Positions 20,051 to 31,021 of a DNA stretch of 64,000 nucleotides are shown piece after piece (within the stretch, counting starts at the first letter, position 1; each line of letters begins with the position of its first letter). Where the stretch lies: NCBI GenBank assembly GCA_026545765.1, contig CM048842.1:32661167-32725166 (forward strand), given 5' to 3'. The notes below the pieces were generated by a model. It searched no databases. It was not told the DNA's origin and saw only the letters and a program-made list of their open reading frames with translations. Origin of the DNA: Plantago major. Taxonomy: Eukaryota; Streptophyta; Magnoliopsida; Lamiales; Plantaginaceae. The position numbers were made by a program, and so were the translations under genes.

Positions 20051-22125
20051 TGCCGAGACATAGGAGGTCCACATACCGCCCACCGCCATTAGTGGTACTA
20101 GTAGTGGTCTTGATGCGGGTAGCCCTTCTGGGCTATGACATTGGCGGAGTTCACAACACAGTGCCGAGACTCCCACCGTTCGAGCGTGGGGACGCCACCC
20201 ATGTTTGCCGACTTATCCTCCGACGGTGTCCCTACACCGCTCGACACCAGTGCTAGTTGGAATGGGAAGCGGTTTTGTTCCCGAACGGGAAGAAATAAGT
20301 ATTATGCATTTGTAGAACATAACTTCAGATAATTACTAAATGTTACATGAATATACTAATAAAGGTTGTTTCATGTCTATCTCATTTGTAACAGGCTTTG
20401 GCCACCGGGTGCCTCCGAAAATCTTGGTAAGATTATAAGACTTGAAGGAGAAGCCGGGTGAAGGAGGGAGAAGTGGTCTACGCTCCGAGAGGATGAAGCA
20501 TCATTATTTTGATGAGATGCGGATAAGCTTAAATGTTACAAAGCTTTATCCATGTTCTTTGACTTGTTGTCCGATTTCGTGGTATGTTAGCCATGCATTT
20601 GGGTGATATGTTAGTCACCATTGTGTTAGTAAATTTTAGGACAATTTGAGTGGTATGTTAGCCACTGTACTTGGGTGATATGTTAGTCACCATTACTGAA
20701 CTTGTTGTGCTGATTTCGTGGTATGTTAGCCACTGTACTTGGGTGATATGTTAGTCACCATTGTGTTAGTAAATTTTATGAAAAATTGAGTGGTATGTTA
20801 GCCACGTGATTTGGGTGATATGTTAGTCACCACCATTTGAACTTGTTGTCTTGATTTCGTGGTATGTTAGCCATACTTGGGTGATATGTTAGTCACCATT
20901 GTGTTAGTAAATTTTAGGACAATTTGAGTGGTATGTTAGCCATCGTAATTGAGTGATATGTTAGTCAACGTTTTTCTTTCGCTTTTGATTTCGTGGTATG
21001 TTAGCCATGATTGGGTGATATGTTAGTCACCATTACTGAACTTGTTGTGCTGATTTCGTGGTATGTTAGCCACTGTACTTGTGTTTACTTTAAATTCCAG
21101 CTTTCATTAATCTATTTGGGCTTGCTACTTATGGAAATGTTGTAGAAGTACTACTTCATTCTAATGCCCTCATTCCCCAACCTGTGGCTTTTAGACTGGG
21201 TCGAGTGTTATAAGAGGATGGTTTGCAACATGAAAGCCTCCGGTAAAGCATGATGGATGGGGATGATGAGTGGGCACGTTGGCAGGAGTAATGGAGAGAT
21301 CCTTTGGTCATGGACATGGCGGAGAAGAACAGAGCGAACCGGTTGACTGAGGCGCGAGATGGTACAGGCACCTCCAGGCATCATTATGGGTCGGGTCGTT
21401 GTTCTGCATCGCCGATGTCGGTTAGTATATATGTTATTTCTGACTTGCAATATGATTTGTACTTATGTTTTTTGCTTTCATTTCTAACAACTTTCTACTT
21501 GTTTGCATGTTCTTCAGCTCCATGCCGGGGAGCCCACTCGCTTCTTCACCACTTCAAGAAGGCAAAAATGAAGAATGGCATGTGGTGATCCTAGGCCGAG
21601 CAAATTGGGGTATGTTTCTTTGTTAAGGTTCACATTTATATTTGTGTATATTATGGCTCGGCGTATCTTCCTAAAATCGTATCTCATTTCGTATGCACTA
21701 CACTATTGTAGACGAGGTGGAGCGGATTATGGAGGAGAGGATGATCGATGGTCATGAACTCACACCGAGAGCGGGACCAAATATTCTTCCAAGTTAATCC
21801 GATGGACGCTAAGGGTCGAGTGTATGGGCTCGGCTTGGGTCCTTCATCATTGACACCCGGTAGCTTCTCCGTGTCGCAAAGACAACCTCATCACATGAAA
21901 ATTTCTACACTCAAGCGCAGTGAATGAGTGATGAATCCTCTCAAGCAAACGATCGATCAACTTCTAGAGCAAGAAGCTCATATCACTCGTCGGATGGATG
22001 AGATGACACAACAGATGTTCACGCGAACCAACAACCACCGCCTACTCCAGGTTCTTAGATGCTCATTTACTTACGTTGTTATAGATACATACTTTTCACA
22101 CTATTTATTTTATTCGGATATTTAG
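20051..22125 (+). pseudogene. TNPA-type second gene of CACTA 1
   Basis: This begins at ATGCCGAGACATAGGAGG (20,051) after an apparent acceptor. The first exon encodes a basic, proline-rich start. Exon-like stretches at 21,130-21,420 carry KNRANRLTEARDGTGTSRHH and, at 21,520-21,590, a HHFKKAKMKNG block. At 21,715-21,900, EVERIMEERMIDGHELTPRA and KGRVYGLGLGPSS complete the pattern of the plant Ptta/En-Spm (Transposase_24) family, whose members bind subterminal repeats. Several frameshifts are present. A minisatellite fills 20,572-21,080. Confidence 0.75.
20572..21080 (+). repeat. Compound minisatellite inside the CACTA TNPA-type gene
   Basis: About seven repeats alternate GTGGTATGTTAGCCA and TTGGGTGATATGTTAGTCACC. 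They are separated by either ATTGTGTTAGTAAATTTTA or ACTGAACTTGTTGTGCTGATT spacers, giving a higher-order period of about 140 bp. Similarity between copies is high, so expansion is recent relative to the element. It probably lies in an intron. Confidence 0.85.
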
Positions 22126-22258
22126 TCTTTTGTTCGGATATTTTATCGAATCTCTATTTTAATTAATGCAATTTTATCACTTTCGGGTATATTATCTACG
22201 ACTACATTGTAAAATGTGAAATGTAAAAAACATAAAATAAAAATAAAAATTAAAAAAT

Positions 22259-22580
22259 AGGTTTAGGACGGATAAATCCGTCCTAAACCATCCTGCTGAT
22301 TAGATTTGATTTATCCGTCCTAACCTTAGAGACGATTAGGGATTTGATTTATCCGTCTAATGGTCATGACCATTAGAGACGGATATTATCCGCCTCTAAT
22401 GGTGTTGACCATTAGGACGGATAAAACTGCCTTCGTTAGGGACGGATAATATATCCGTCCTAAGCGATTAGAGACGCCCGTTTTAAGGACGGGCGTCCCT
22501 ATCCGTCCCTAATCCGTCCCTAACGGATTAGGGACGAATCGGCAAGGGTTTAGGGACGGATAAATCCGTCCCTAAACCTG
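22259..22580. repeat. Right subterminal repeats of CACTA 1
   Basis: Inverted counterparts of the left array, with many ATCCGTCCCTAA and AGGGACGGAT units and some TAGAGACGGAT variants. It ends in the TTTTTCTTGTAGTG terminus at 22,595. Confidence 0.88.
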
Positions 22581-23096
22581 ATTTTTCTTGTAGTGAATAT
22601 TGACTCTTAAAATTCAAGAAGTTACATCTTCACATAAAAAATATTTAAAAACGAAGTGATAAAATCGTTTTCAAATATTTGTGTCTTGAGTGAAAAACTA
22701 TTATTTCGCCTTAAATAAATATGAATAATTTAAATATATTGATAATCGTTTTCAAATATATGTATTTCAAGTAAAAAACTAATGTTTCGTCTATGGATGG
22801 TTTAAGTGTATTTATAATCTGTGAAATTAAATGTGAAACGATTTTGAATAATTTGTTTCACTAGAACAGAAGGATCGTTTTTTCAACCTTTATAAATCAT
22901 CACATAGAAACTAATGAAATTCTATAGAAACAAACTAAAACATAAAAATTTAAAGGGTGAATAATACATTTTGAATTAAATAATTTACAAACTTTTTTAA
23001 AAGTTCATTATTTGTATACAGATAATGGGCCCAAATATTTTGGACCATGTGCGGAGGTCCTCCTCGTACATGCCCAGATCCGGCCCTAATAAATGA

Positions 23097-23326
23097 CGGC
23101 TGAAAAACAAATTTTGATTTCTAGATGATTTTCTTTTGGTTATTAATTTAGGGTTTGTTCTGATTGATGTTGCTCTGAATGATTTGCTTTTTGTTATTAA
23201 TTTACGGTTTTAGAGTACATGATCAGTGTAATCAATCATTTATGTTCTAAAAATCGCATAACACAGCGCGTATCGTGCATTCTAATTTTGCTTATAAACC
23301 TACGTTTCAATCTGTGTTTATTTTTA
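23097..23326. other. Spacer, nothing recognised
   Basis: AT-rich sequence between the hAT and the Mutator-like element. No gene or repeat was seen. Confidence 0.5.
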
Positions 23327-24538
23327 GGATCAATTACATATACTCATGTTAGATGCCCTTTCTCACAGATGGATACCCGTTAGTTAAACAATTACATCTA
23401 GGTCCTTTAAGCTGAAAATCCGTTGACCAAATAAGCTGCTACAGTAACTTATGTCAAAACCAATCAGGCCCTTATCCAATTTTCAGAAAATTGATCAAAG
23501 TCCCATTCGTTTCTTCTTTTCTGTCTCTTCTTCTCCGATCTTCTCTATTTTTCTCTCCGATCTGTCTCTTCTTCTTCTCCAATCTGTCTCTTCATCTCCG
23601 ATCTTCTCCGATTTTTCTCTTCTTCTCCGTTCTTCTTCTTCGATCTATCTGTTCTTCTCCGATCTTCTTCTCCATCTTCTTCTGATCATCAATATTCAGG
23701 TTGTTGGCCTTTTTGAGAAGTAATTTGAAATCGGAAGTCGAACCACCGCAATGGCGCTTACGACCGCAATGGCACTGCATCATATCGATGAAAAGCTTGG
23801 CCTCTGCTTTCCGAAGAGATTCTGCATCGAACGGATCACCAGGCACCATGGTTGACTAGAGTTTCATACTTGGATCTCTGAAGTAAACTCCGTCTTGTGT
23901 TTGTTTGTTAATGCTGTAGAAACGAAGGATCTCTGGTTTCATTAATATATATTAATATATGGATCTTCTCCGTTCTTCTTCTCTGTCTTCTTCTCCGATC
24001 TGTCTCTTCTTCTCCGAGCTTCCATTGCTAGACTTTTGAACATAAAATTCAGATTTAGGTTGAATTCGTTTGGCTAGGAACCTAGATTTCTGTCAAATTC
24101 GTCTGATTGGATCTTGGTTAAGTTTCCGGTGGTTCATTGTTGCAGGGACTCAAATGAAAGTTATGGAAACTAAAAACGCTTACAATTGAGAATTTGACAG
24201 ACCTAATTGCAAAATTGAAAACGTTATAGGGATTGAATTGAACTTGTAGAAAGTTGAAGGGTGATATTCTGAAAACCAGAAAATTGAAGGGTTTGCCTTT
24301 TGAAAATTCTGTGTTGTTCAAGGACTTAAGTTGTAAATACATTGTTTGGCTATTTGCAAAAGCTGATAATTGAACAAGGGCAAAAAAGGTTTTTCCTAGA
24401 TTTAATTCGCCAAAAGTCAAATCCTTGGACTTAGATGTAATTGATTTTTATCGATCTGGACTTACATGTTATTCTTTGACTAAAGGGTATACATCTGTAA
24501 TAAGAAAATCTAAGAGGGGGTGTGGATGTAATTTGCCC
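23327..24538. mobile_element. Mutator-like element (MULE), non-autonomous
   Basis: A 1,212-bp element flanked by a perfect 9-bp duplication, TTATTTTTA, at 23,318-23,326 and 24,539-24,547. Its termini (GGATCAATTACAT... and ...ATGTAATTTGCCC) form long imperfect inverted repeats of about 80-100 bp that share ACAGATG.ATACCC and AATTACATCTA.GTCC blocks. Nine-bp duplications with long terminal inverted repeats define MULEs. There is no transposase. The interior holds a TCTTCTCCGATC-rich tract (23,510-23,690) and a short open frame on the minus strand, so it may be a Pack-MULE. Confidence 0.82.
23592..23849 (-). CDS. Unrecognised 85-codon frame inside the MULE
   Basis: The frame starts at an ATG with MVPGDPFDAESLRKAEAKLF, continues DMMQCHCGRKRHCGGSTSDF, and ends in a Lys/Glu/Arg-rich tail produced by the GA-rich microsatellite strand. 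Only the first 50 or so codons look like protein. They could be a captured host-gene exon, as in Pack-MULEs, since the first residues look non-repetitive. I recognise no family, and the C-terminal half is probably not coding. Confidence 0.3.
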   Translation of the reverse strand: MVPGDPFDAESLRKAEAKLFIDMMQCHCGRKRHCGGSTSDFKLLLKKANNLNIDDQKKMEKKIGEEQIDRRRRTEKKRKIGEDRR

Positions 24539-24601
24539 TTATTTTTATTGATCTATTATATAAAGCTCAGTTTTTATTCCATCCATTTTGTATACGACTT
24601 A

Positions 24602-24724
24602 GGCTCTGTTCTCTTCAACTGGAAACTCATTTAGTTCAGTTCAGTTCAGTTCTGCTTAGTTATATTTTATACTACAATTCAGTTTAGTTCAGTTTAGAAA
24701 ACTGCAGTTGAAGAGAACAGAGCC
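24602..24724. mobile_element. Small MITE with 20-bp perfect terminal inverted repeats
   Basis: A 123-bp element: GGCTCTGTTCTCTTCAACTG at the left is the exact reverse complement of the right end. The interior has AGTTCAGTTCAGTTCAG and mirrored copies. The flanking trinucleotides are TTA and TGA, so a Tourist/Harbinger-type 3-bp duplication with one change is possible. The superfamily is not proved. Confidence 0.78.
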
Positions 24725-25881
24725 TGAAGCCAAGAATCAATCTTAGAATATCTTTCAATTTTTTTGTATTTATTTGACTAAAAAAACCAAAATAATTATA
24801 TTCAAGGAAAGAAATCTATCTTTATACTATTCCCCTCAATTCCGCAACTGCCAGCCATTTTCTAAATTGCAATCATTTAGTTTACCTAAAAAATGCCAAC
24901 GTTTTCACTGACCAGAAATCTTCAAATATGTTTAAGTAGATCATTCCATAATATGTATTATTCTATATCTATATAAAAAGAAGACATTTTCAAGCCTTGT
25001 GGTGAAGCCATGTAATATGCTGACCTTGCAAAATCCTTGATTCTGATTGGTCGAAATTTATTAGTGTTGGCCAAATGAAATGTTCTGATTGGCTAGGAAA
25101 AAAATAAAAGCTGACTGTATTCCTCCAGCTCTTTTTTGCGCCCACACATCGACTCCTCAGGGTGACGCTTATTCTTTCATTTAATTCTTTAGCATATCGA
25201 TGCCTAAATTAAATCTATCTTTGATACTAAAAGTAAACCTATATTTTATAAAACTATAAAACACATTTTTAATTTACACCTAAATAAACCAATTAAGGGA
25301 CTAAGTCTCAAAAAGTCCATCAATAACAAACTTATTGAGAGACCAATTCTCTGTAAATTTTCGGAGTACTGTAGCACTCCATTTACATAAAATTTTCAAC
25401 AGTCCATAATCATTGTAAACCCACGATCTGAATATCAAACACACACATTTTTTTATGAAAAACGTAGCCACATTCTTAATTACAAGTTTTATTTTGTAAT
25501 ATACTATTTTTCATCATATGAGTAACACTCGATATTCATTGGCTAATAAAGGGAAAGTTTAAGGAGCCACTCAAGTTCAATCAACTATGACTTTTAGTAT
25601 TGGACAATTTAAATAACTCGAATTTGAGTTTTGGAGAACAAATAAATTTTCGTAATTAAAATAAGTACAAACAATAGAATTTAGTTTTAAAGTCAAAATT
25701 ACATATACAGTAAAAATTCTATATAATCATATTGTCAGGATCGAAAAAAAATATTCCTACAGCAAGTTTATTCTTAATTAAAGTCTCGTATCAAAATTTT
25801 TTTTTTTCTAAATAAAAATCACATGCATAATTTAAATGTTATATATCTTGTATAAAATCACTAACTTGTATAATAAATTTT

Positions 25882-25884
<3 letters not shown>
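24725..25884. other. AT-rich spacer with a possible Helitron 5' end
   Basis: No gene is seen. Near 24,962 the text TCTATATCTATATAAAAAG resembles the 5' terminus of many plant Helitrons, which begin TC followed by a TATATAAAAG-like run. I could not find a convincing CTRR hairpin end downstream, so this remains a hint only. Confidence 0.25.

Positions 25885-25974
<90 letters not shown>
25885..25974. repeat. (TA)n microsatellite, about 90 bp
   Basis: An uninterrupted alternating TA tract, able to form cruciform DNA. Open frames across it are artefacts of the repeat. Confidence 0.95.
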
Positions 25975-25977
<3 letters not shown>

Positions 25978-26247
25978 AAAATATATAAAATATTAACAAA
26001 TAAGTAAAAATATCTATTAGACAAGAACCAGAGGGTGATAACAAATTGTGGATGTTTTAACATATGACGAAATCATCACATCAATTAGACAAGAAGTGGA
26101 GGGGATAATTCAAAGACGATAGCACATAATTCAGAAAGTAAGTTTCATGTCAATAAACTTGAACCTACTTGACAAGTTAGAGATGTTTTAGTGCAACAAA
26201 AACGTTCACACATCGATCAACTACTAATTACAGCTAAAATATATACT

Positions 26248-26671
<424 letters not shown>

Positions 26672-26984
26672 AAAGTTGTGAAATATTACAATGTGGAGTT
26701 TATTCTTATTTATAACTGATCCCAAGTTGGGACCGGAATTTTTTATTACTATAAGGAGTTTATTCCTTTATAGAGTATTCATCTATGGAGTTTTTACTGT
26801 AGATATGATTATGTGCGCTTGAGCATCTTTTGTGAAATCATGACTCTTGGAGAGATCTGATAAAGACAACATATTTAATTACAAATATCGCAGGCAAAAC
26901 TAATTAAAAAATACATTTTTAGATATGCAGGTGATGCAAGTATAATGGGATGATCCGAACCTTTTTAAGATAGGTGCTGATGAT

Positions 26985-28170
26985 GTGTGATGTGACAATG
27001 AAATGTGCGATATAGCATACTTTTAGACCCTCATTTTTTGCCCTAAATGCAATATTTGTGTCGTTTTATTGTCAATTACCAACTTTGTGTGTTGTATGTA
27101 GGTCATGATTGCGATTTTGAGGATTTGCACGATTTCAGGCACCAAGACAGCATAATTGTGCCAAATCGGGAATAAGGAAGCAAATTCACCGGGTTGACTG
27201 TTGCACGGAGTTCGAGGAGGCATAACATGTCATGCGACCAATCGATGCGAAGATAATAATAGAAGGAGGAACAACTTTGTAGGAGACCATTTTCCGAGGA
27301 AACGAAGTTATGAAGCCCGAAATTGAAGAACAATCGAATCTGCAGGAATCGATGATGGAGTCCACAAGGCGGACGCAGTGGACCTTCTGGGCTCTTCTTT
27401 GTCTGCCCTGTTAGCCTGTCAGGCTGAGGCCCGCCTTCCTAAACCTTCCTTATTGAAGAATGGGGGTTTGGAGGTCGAAATTCCACTTATAAATAAGACC
27501 TCAGGGGTCTCAGATTCCACATAGATCACAAAGCAACACTCCTTGAGAGAGAACCAGTCCTCGGGGAAGTGAAACCCCAACCTGCTGGCCGTCAGGCACC
27601 CAGAAGGAGGAAACCCTAGAAGCAGCAGCACAAAGAGATCAAGAACATCAGAGACTAAGCTTCTTCTTCCTTTCTTCTTAGATTTCGATTACTGTTCTTT
27701 GTTACTATGAGTAGCTAATTTCCTTTTGTAAAGGCGAACCGCCGTAACTCTGCTTTTGCTACTTCAATATATACTATGATATATTAATGAATTAGTATTA
27801 AAACGTAATTCGTGCTTGTTCTTTATTCGTCCGACTCTTTATGTAGGAAATCCTTACTAATACGACTTGGTAACGGATAATTTATTATCCTGTGTGATTT
27901 GTCTGAAAACGTGGTGAGATAGTGTGTTGAGTGACAAAACACATTGTTGGTTTTAGTAAGGGTGTCTGGATTAACTACGACTTGATCTTGTTGGCATGTT
28001 TCTTTGTACCTGTAGACGACAAGTACGTTGTTTGATTCTAAGTAGTTGGGAGTAGCATAGCAGAGGGAGGTTGGGGATCCTTTACGCCTATCCATTATTG
28101 ATTTACAACAAAGCAATTTAGGGTTTACTGCAATTCAATTATTCTGTCTGAGATTAAAATGTTTACTTTT
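26985..28170 (+). repeat. Possible Ty3/gypsy LTR or leader fragment
   Basis: About 1.2 kb without a gene. Phrases such as TTGTGTCGTTTTATTGTC followed by GTTGTATGTAGG, and ACTATGAGTAGCTAA near 27,703, also occur in modified form in the Athila-type LTRs of this window (for example TTATGAGTAGCTAAACC near 52,380). It could be a diverged LTR in plus orientation abutting the antisense Athila pol. No primer site or duplication is visible. Confidence 0.3.
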
Positions 28171-28180
28171 CGGCATTCAA

Positions 28181-28920
28181 TTATAAACGACCTTTGTCGT
28201 GGTACTCCTTGGTCTTGGCCTTGTATATCCGCGCATTCTCGAAAGCGTCATTCCAGAGTTCTTCCAGCTCAGAAATTTGGAGAAGTCGCTCCTTGCCAGC
28301 TTTCTCCATATCGAAATTGAGAGTGCGAATTGCCCAGACAGCTTTGTGTTCCAGCTCCACAGGTAACTGACAAGCTTTCCCATACACCAACTTGAAGGGG
28401 GTAGTGCCAATCACTGTTTTGAAACTGGTGCGGTATGCCCATAAATTAAGCATCAGTTAGTTTATCAGCCCAATCCTTCCTGTTCGGCTTCACCACTCTC
28501 TCCAGGATGCTTTTGATATGCCGATTGCTCACTTCGACCTTCCCAGAAGTTTGCGAGTGGTAGACAGTGGCAACGCGGTGGTTCACTCCATATTTCTTGA
28601 GCAAGTTACCAAATGACCTGTTAATGAAGTGGGATCCTCCGTCGCTGATAACTACTCGGGGGGTGCCAAACTTGCAAAGAATATTCTTGGCAAGGAAAGA
28701 GACAACAACTTTTGAATTATTAGTCTGGGTAGGAATTGATTCCACCCATTTCGTAACATAATCAACGGCTACAGGACATACTCATAGTTCCCACTTTTGG
28801 GAAAAGGTCCCATAAAGTCTATACCCCAAACATCAAAGGGTTTAACAACCAAATTACTGGTAGGGGGGCATCTCATTCCTCTTGCTAATATTCCCACTAC
28901 GCTAACAGGGGTCACAACTA
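28181..28920 (-). pseudogene. pol: Athila integrase, C-terminal two-thirds
   Basis: The frame at 28,446-28,745 has CKFGTPRVVISDGGSHFINR and VYHSQTSGKVEVSNRHIKSI, bearing the second Asp and the Glu of the catalytic triad. The frame at 28,181-28,453 continues [20 protein letters not shown] and [19 protein letters not shown], then a Lys-rich tail ending at YHDKGRL. A frameshift lies near 28,450. The element text stops at about 28,180, so the 3' untranslated region and LTR are lost. Confidence 0.85.
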
Positions 28921-28981
28921 ATGCAAAATTTGTTGGCATCCTTAAAGATAGAAGGCCGGAAAAATCCTGATTGGAGTACCT

Positions 28982-29674
28982 TCAAGCTGTTTTCCGCCCA
29001 CTGTAGTGTCCTCCACATTGCATTATGTGACAGAACTTCAGAATGCTCTCGACTTCTTCCTCTGGGATGCATCTTCTCATTATGCTATCTTTTCCTGCCT
29101 TGAAAAGGTAGGGGTCATCCCAGAAGTAGGACCTGTAGTGAATTGTAAAATTCCTCTTGTCCTGCGAAGACATGTTAGAAGCAAAGGTACCTGTTGCAAG
29201 GAAATTCACAATATCGGCAAACCAAGGTTCCTCCCCAATTACAAAAAGATGTTCATTAGGGAGGTAATCAGGTATGGGGGCAGAAGGACTAATCGTAGAA
29301 GGGTCAAGCCGGGAGAAGTGGTTAGCTACCAAATTATTCTTACCACACTTGTCAACTATCTCAACGTCAAACTCCTGTAACATCATAACCCATCTAATCA
29401 ACCTAGACTTAGAATCACTCTTGGCCATCAAATGGTGAATAGCAGCATGATCAGTGTGCACTACAACCTTAAATCCTTTCAAGTAAGACCTAAATTTATC
29501 CAGGGCAAAAATGACGGCTAGGAACTCTTTTTCAGTGGTAGTGTAGTTTACCCAGGCCTCATTCAAGGTATTACTAGCATAGTAAATGACATGAAAATGC
29601 TTGTCAACTCTCTGACCTAGAACGACGCCTATAGCAAAATCTGAGGCATCACACATGATCTCAAAAGGAATCAA
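28982..29674 (-). pseudogene. pol: Athila RNase H and integrase zinc-binding region
   Basis: This 230-codon frame starts just after an in-frame stop that separates it from the reverse transcriptase. It reads PFEIMCDASDFAIGVVLGQR, YYASNTLNEAWVNYTTTEKE, VVHTDHAAIHHLMAKSDSKS, then VEIVDKCGKNNLVANHFSRL, the typical end of gypsy RNase H. The last part, with HIMQCGGHYSGRKTA, is the start of the integrase H2C2 zinc finger. Confidence 0.88.
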
Positions 29675-30523
29675 CTAGTCAGGGGCCATGACAATAGGGG
29701 CGGAGACAAGCTTTTGTTTGAGAAAATTGAAAGCTTCTAGACAATTTTCATTAAAAACAAATGGCACTTCTTTGCTTAGAAGGTTGCTAAGGCACTTAGC
29801 AGTTTTTGAAAAATCCTGTATAAATCTCTTATGAAACCCCACATGCTCCAAAAAGGATTGAAGTTCTTTGACAGAAGTAGGGGGTGGGAGTTTCATAATC
29901 ACATGCTTTGCCTTATCAACCTCGATGCCCCGTTTCGAAACAACATGACCCAGAACTACCCCCTCTCTAACCATAAAATTACTCTTTTTCCAATTAAGGG
30001 TAAGATTACATTCTATGCATCGTTTAAGCACAAGTTCCAGTTTAGCAAGGCAATCAGAAAAAGAGTTCCCAAAAAGAGAAAAGTCATCCATGAATACCTC
30101 TATAAAGTCCTGGACCATGTCTGAGAAGACTGAAAGCATGCATCTCTGGAAGGTAGCTGGAGCGTTGCATAATCCGAAAGGCATCCGACGATATGCGAAG
30201 GTCCCATACGGGCAGGTGAAAGTGGTCTTCTCCTGGTCCTCCTGAGCTATTGGAATCTGGTAGAAACCTGAAAGACCATCAAGGAAACAATATAAATCTC
30301 GCCCTGCGAGTCTATTAAGCATCTCATCGATAAAGGGTAGTGGGAAATGATCTTTCCTAGTGGCTGCGTTAAGTCTCCTATAATCTATGCACATCCGCCA
30401 CCCAGTAGTCATCCGCACAAGAACCAACTCTCCCTTATCGTTCTTTTCTACTGTTAACCCAGATTTCTTAGGCACCACATGGACTGGACTCACCCACTTA
30501 CTGTTAGCTATTGGATAGATCAT
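29675..30523 (-). pseudogene. pol: Athila reverse transcriptase
   Basis: A 282-codon frame. It contains SKWVSPVHVVPKKSG, GWRMCIDYRRLNAATRKDHF, GTFAYRRMPFGLCNAPATFQ and the catalytic FIEVFMDDFSLFGNSF (MDD motif), then the connection domain. The spacing is intact and Athila-like. It ends in a TAG at about 29,671, where the neighbouring text (APD before, PFEIMCDASD after) shows that the polyprotein should continue. The upstream part at 30,540-30,722 (AIGWSIGDIKGISATRS, RQPQRRLNPVLQEVVKK) is in another frame, so a frameshift lies near 30,530. Confidence 0.9.
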
Positions 30524-30539
30524 ATCGTGCTCCAGAAGT

Positions 30540-31016
30540 TTAAGAACTTCTTTTTTTCACAACTTCCTGGAGAACGGGGTTGAGTCTACGCTGGGGTTGT
30601 CTCACAAGTTTCGAGCCCTCCTCTAGGGATATGCTGTGGGTAGACCTAGTGGCACTAATTCCCTTAATGTCACCTATGCTCCATCCAATGGCTGCAAAAT
30701 TTCTCCTAAGGACAGCAATCAACTAGGTTTCCTCCTCTTCTTTCAAATTGGAGGATATTATCACAGGCTTGGTGTCGTTCTCTCCTAAGAAGGTCTACTT
30801 AAGGTGGGATGGGAGTTCCTTAAGAAAAGGTTTCGGTGGTTCTATCATATCCCCCTTCACAGCTTCTACAGAAATATCTACAGACTCCCCCTCAAAAACT
30901 TCCTCAGCACAATCAAGAGAACATACTATCTCATAGGTTTCCTCTCCTAGCAGATTACTATCAGAGCACAGAGTAAGAGCAGAATCAAGCTTATCAGTAG
31001 TAAGATACTCAAGATA
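30540..31016 (-). pseudogene. pol: Athila protease-to-reverse-transcriptase linker
   Basis: The minus strand carries PPKPFLKELPSHLK followed by RNFAAIGWSIGDIKGIS, the blocks that in Athila polyproteins bridge protease and reverse transcriptase, with an acidic stretch before them. The right end is the insertion point of the Sirevirus: the target duplication GGTAG is at 31,017-31,021, and the same polyprotein resumes at 46,967. Confidence 0.8.
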
Positions 31017-31021
31017 GGTAG

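Larger units (their letters stand above)
15180..22595 (+). mobile_element. CACTA (En/Spm) transposon 1
   Basis: A 7,416-bp element with inverted termini CACTACAAGAAAA and TTTTTCTTGTAGTG, flanked by AAT on both sides (15,177-15,179 and 22,596-22,598), the 3-bp duplication of CACTA elements. Both subterminal regions hold arrays of AGGGACGGAT units. It carries a TNP2-type transposase gene (16,394 to about 19,850) and a second TNPA-type gene (20,051 to about 22,125), both on the plus strand. Frameshifts and at least one stop indicate a decayed copy that still has intact ends. Confidence 0.93.
15137..23088. mobile_element. hAT element containing a nested CACTA transposon
   Basis: The left end is CAGGGCCGACTC and the right end GATCCGGCCCTA. 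A perfect 8-bp duplication, ATAAATGA, lies at 15,129-15,136 and 23,089-23,096. Discounting the CACTA insertion, the hAT is only about 530 bp (15,137-15,179 and 22,596-23,088) with no transposase, so it is non-autonomous. The right interior is AT-rich without open frames. Confidence 0.85.

Noticed and set aside
24962-25884. Helitron
   Set aside because: Only a 5' TCTATATCTATATAAAAAG-like start is seen. No 3' CTRR end with hairpin was found, and no A/T target context could be confirmed.
27023-28116. Small host genes in the 27-28 kb region
   Set aside because: Frames are under 100 codons, overlap on the same strand, and have no recognisable domains. The region looks like LTR or leader sequence.
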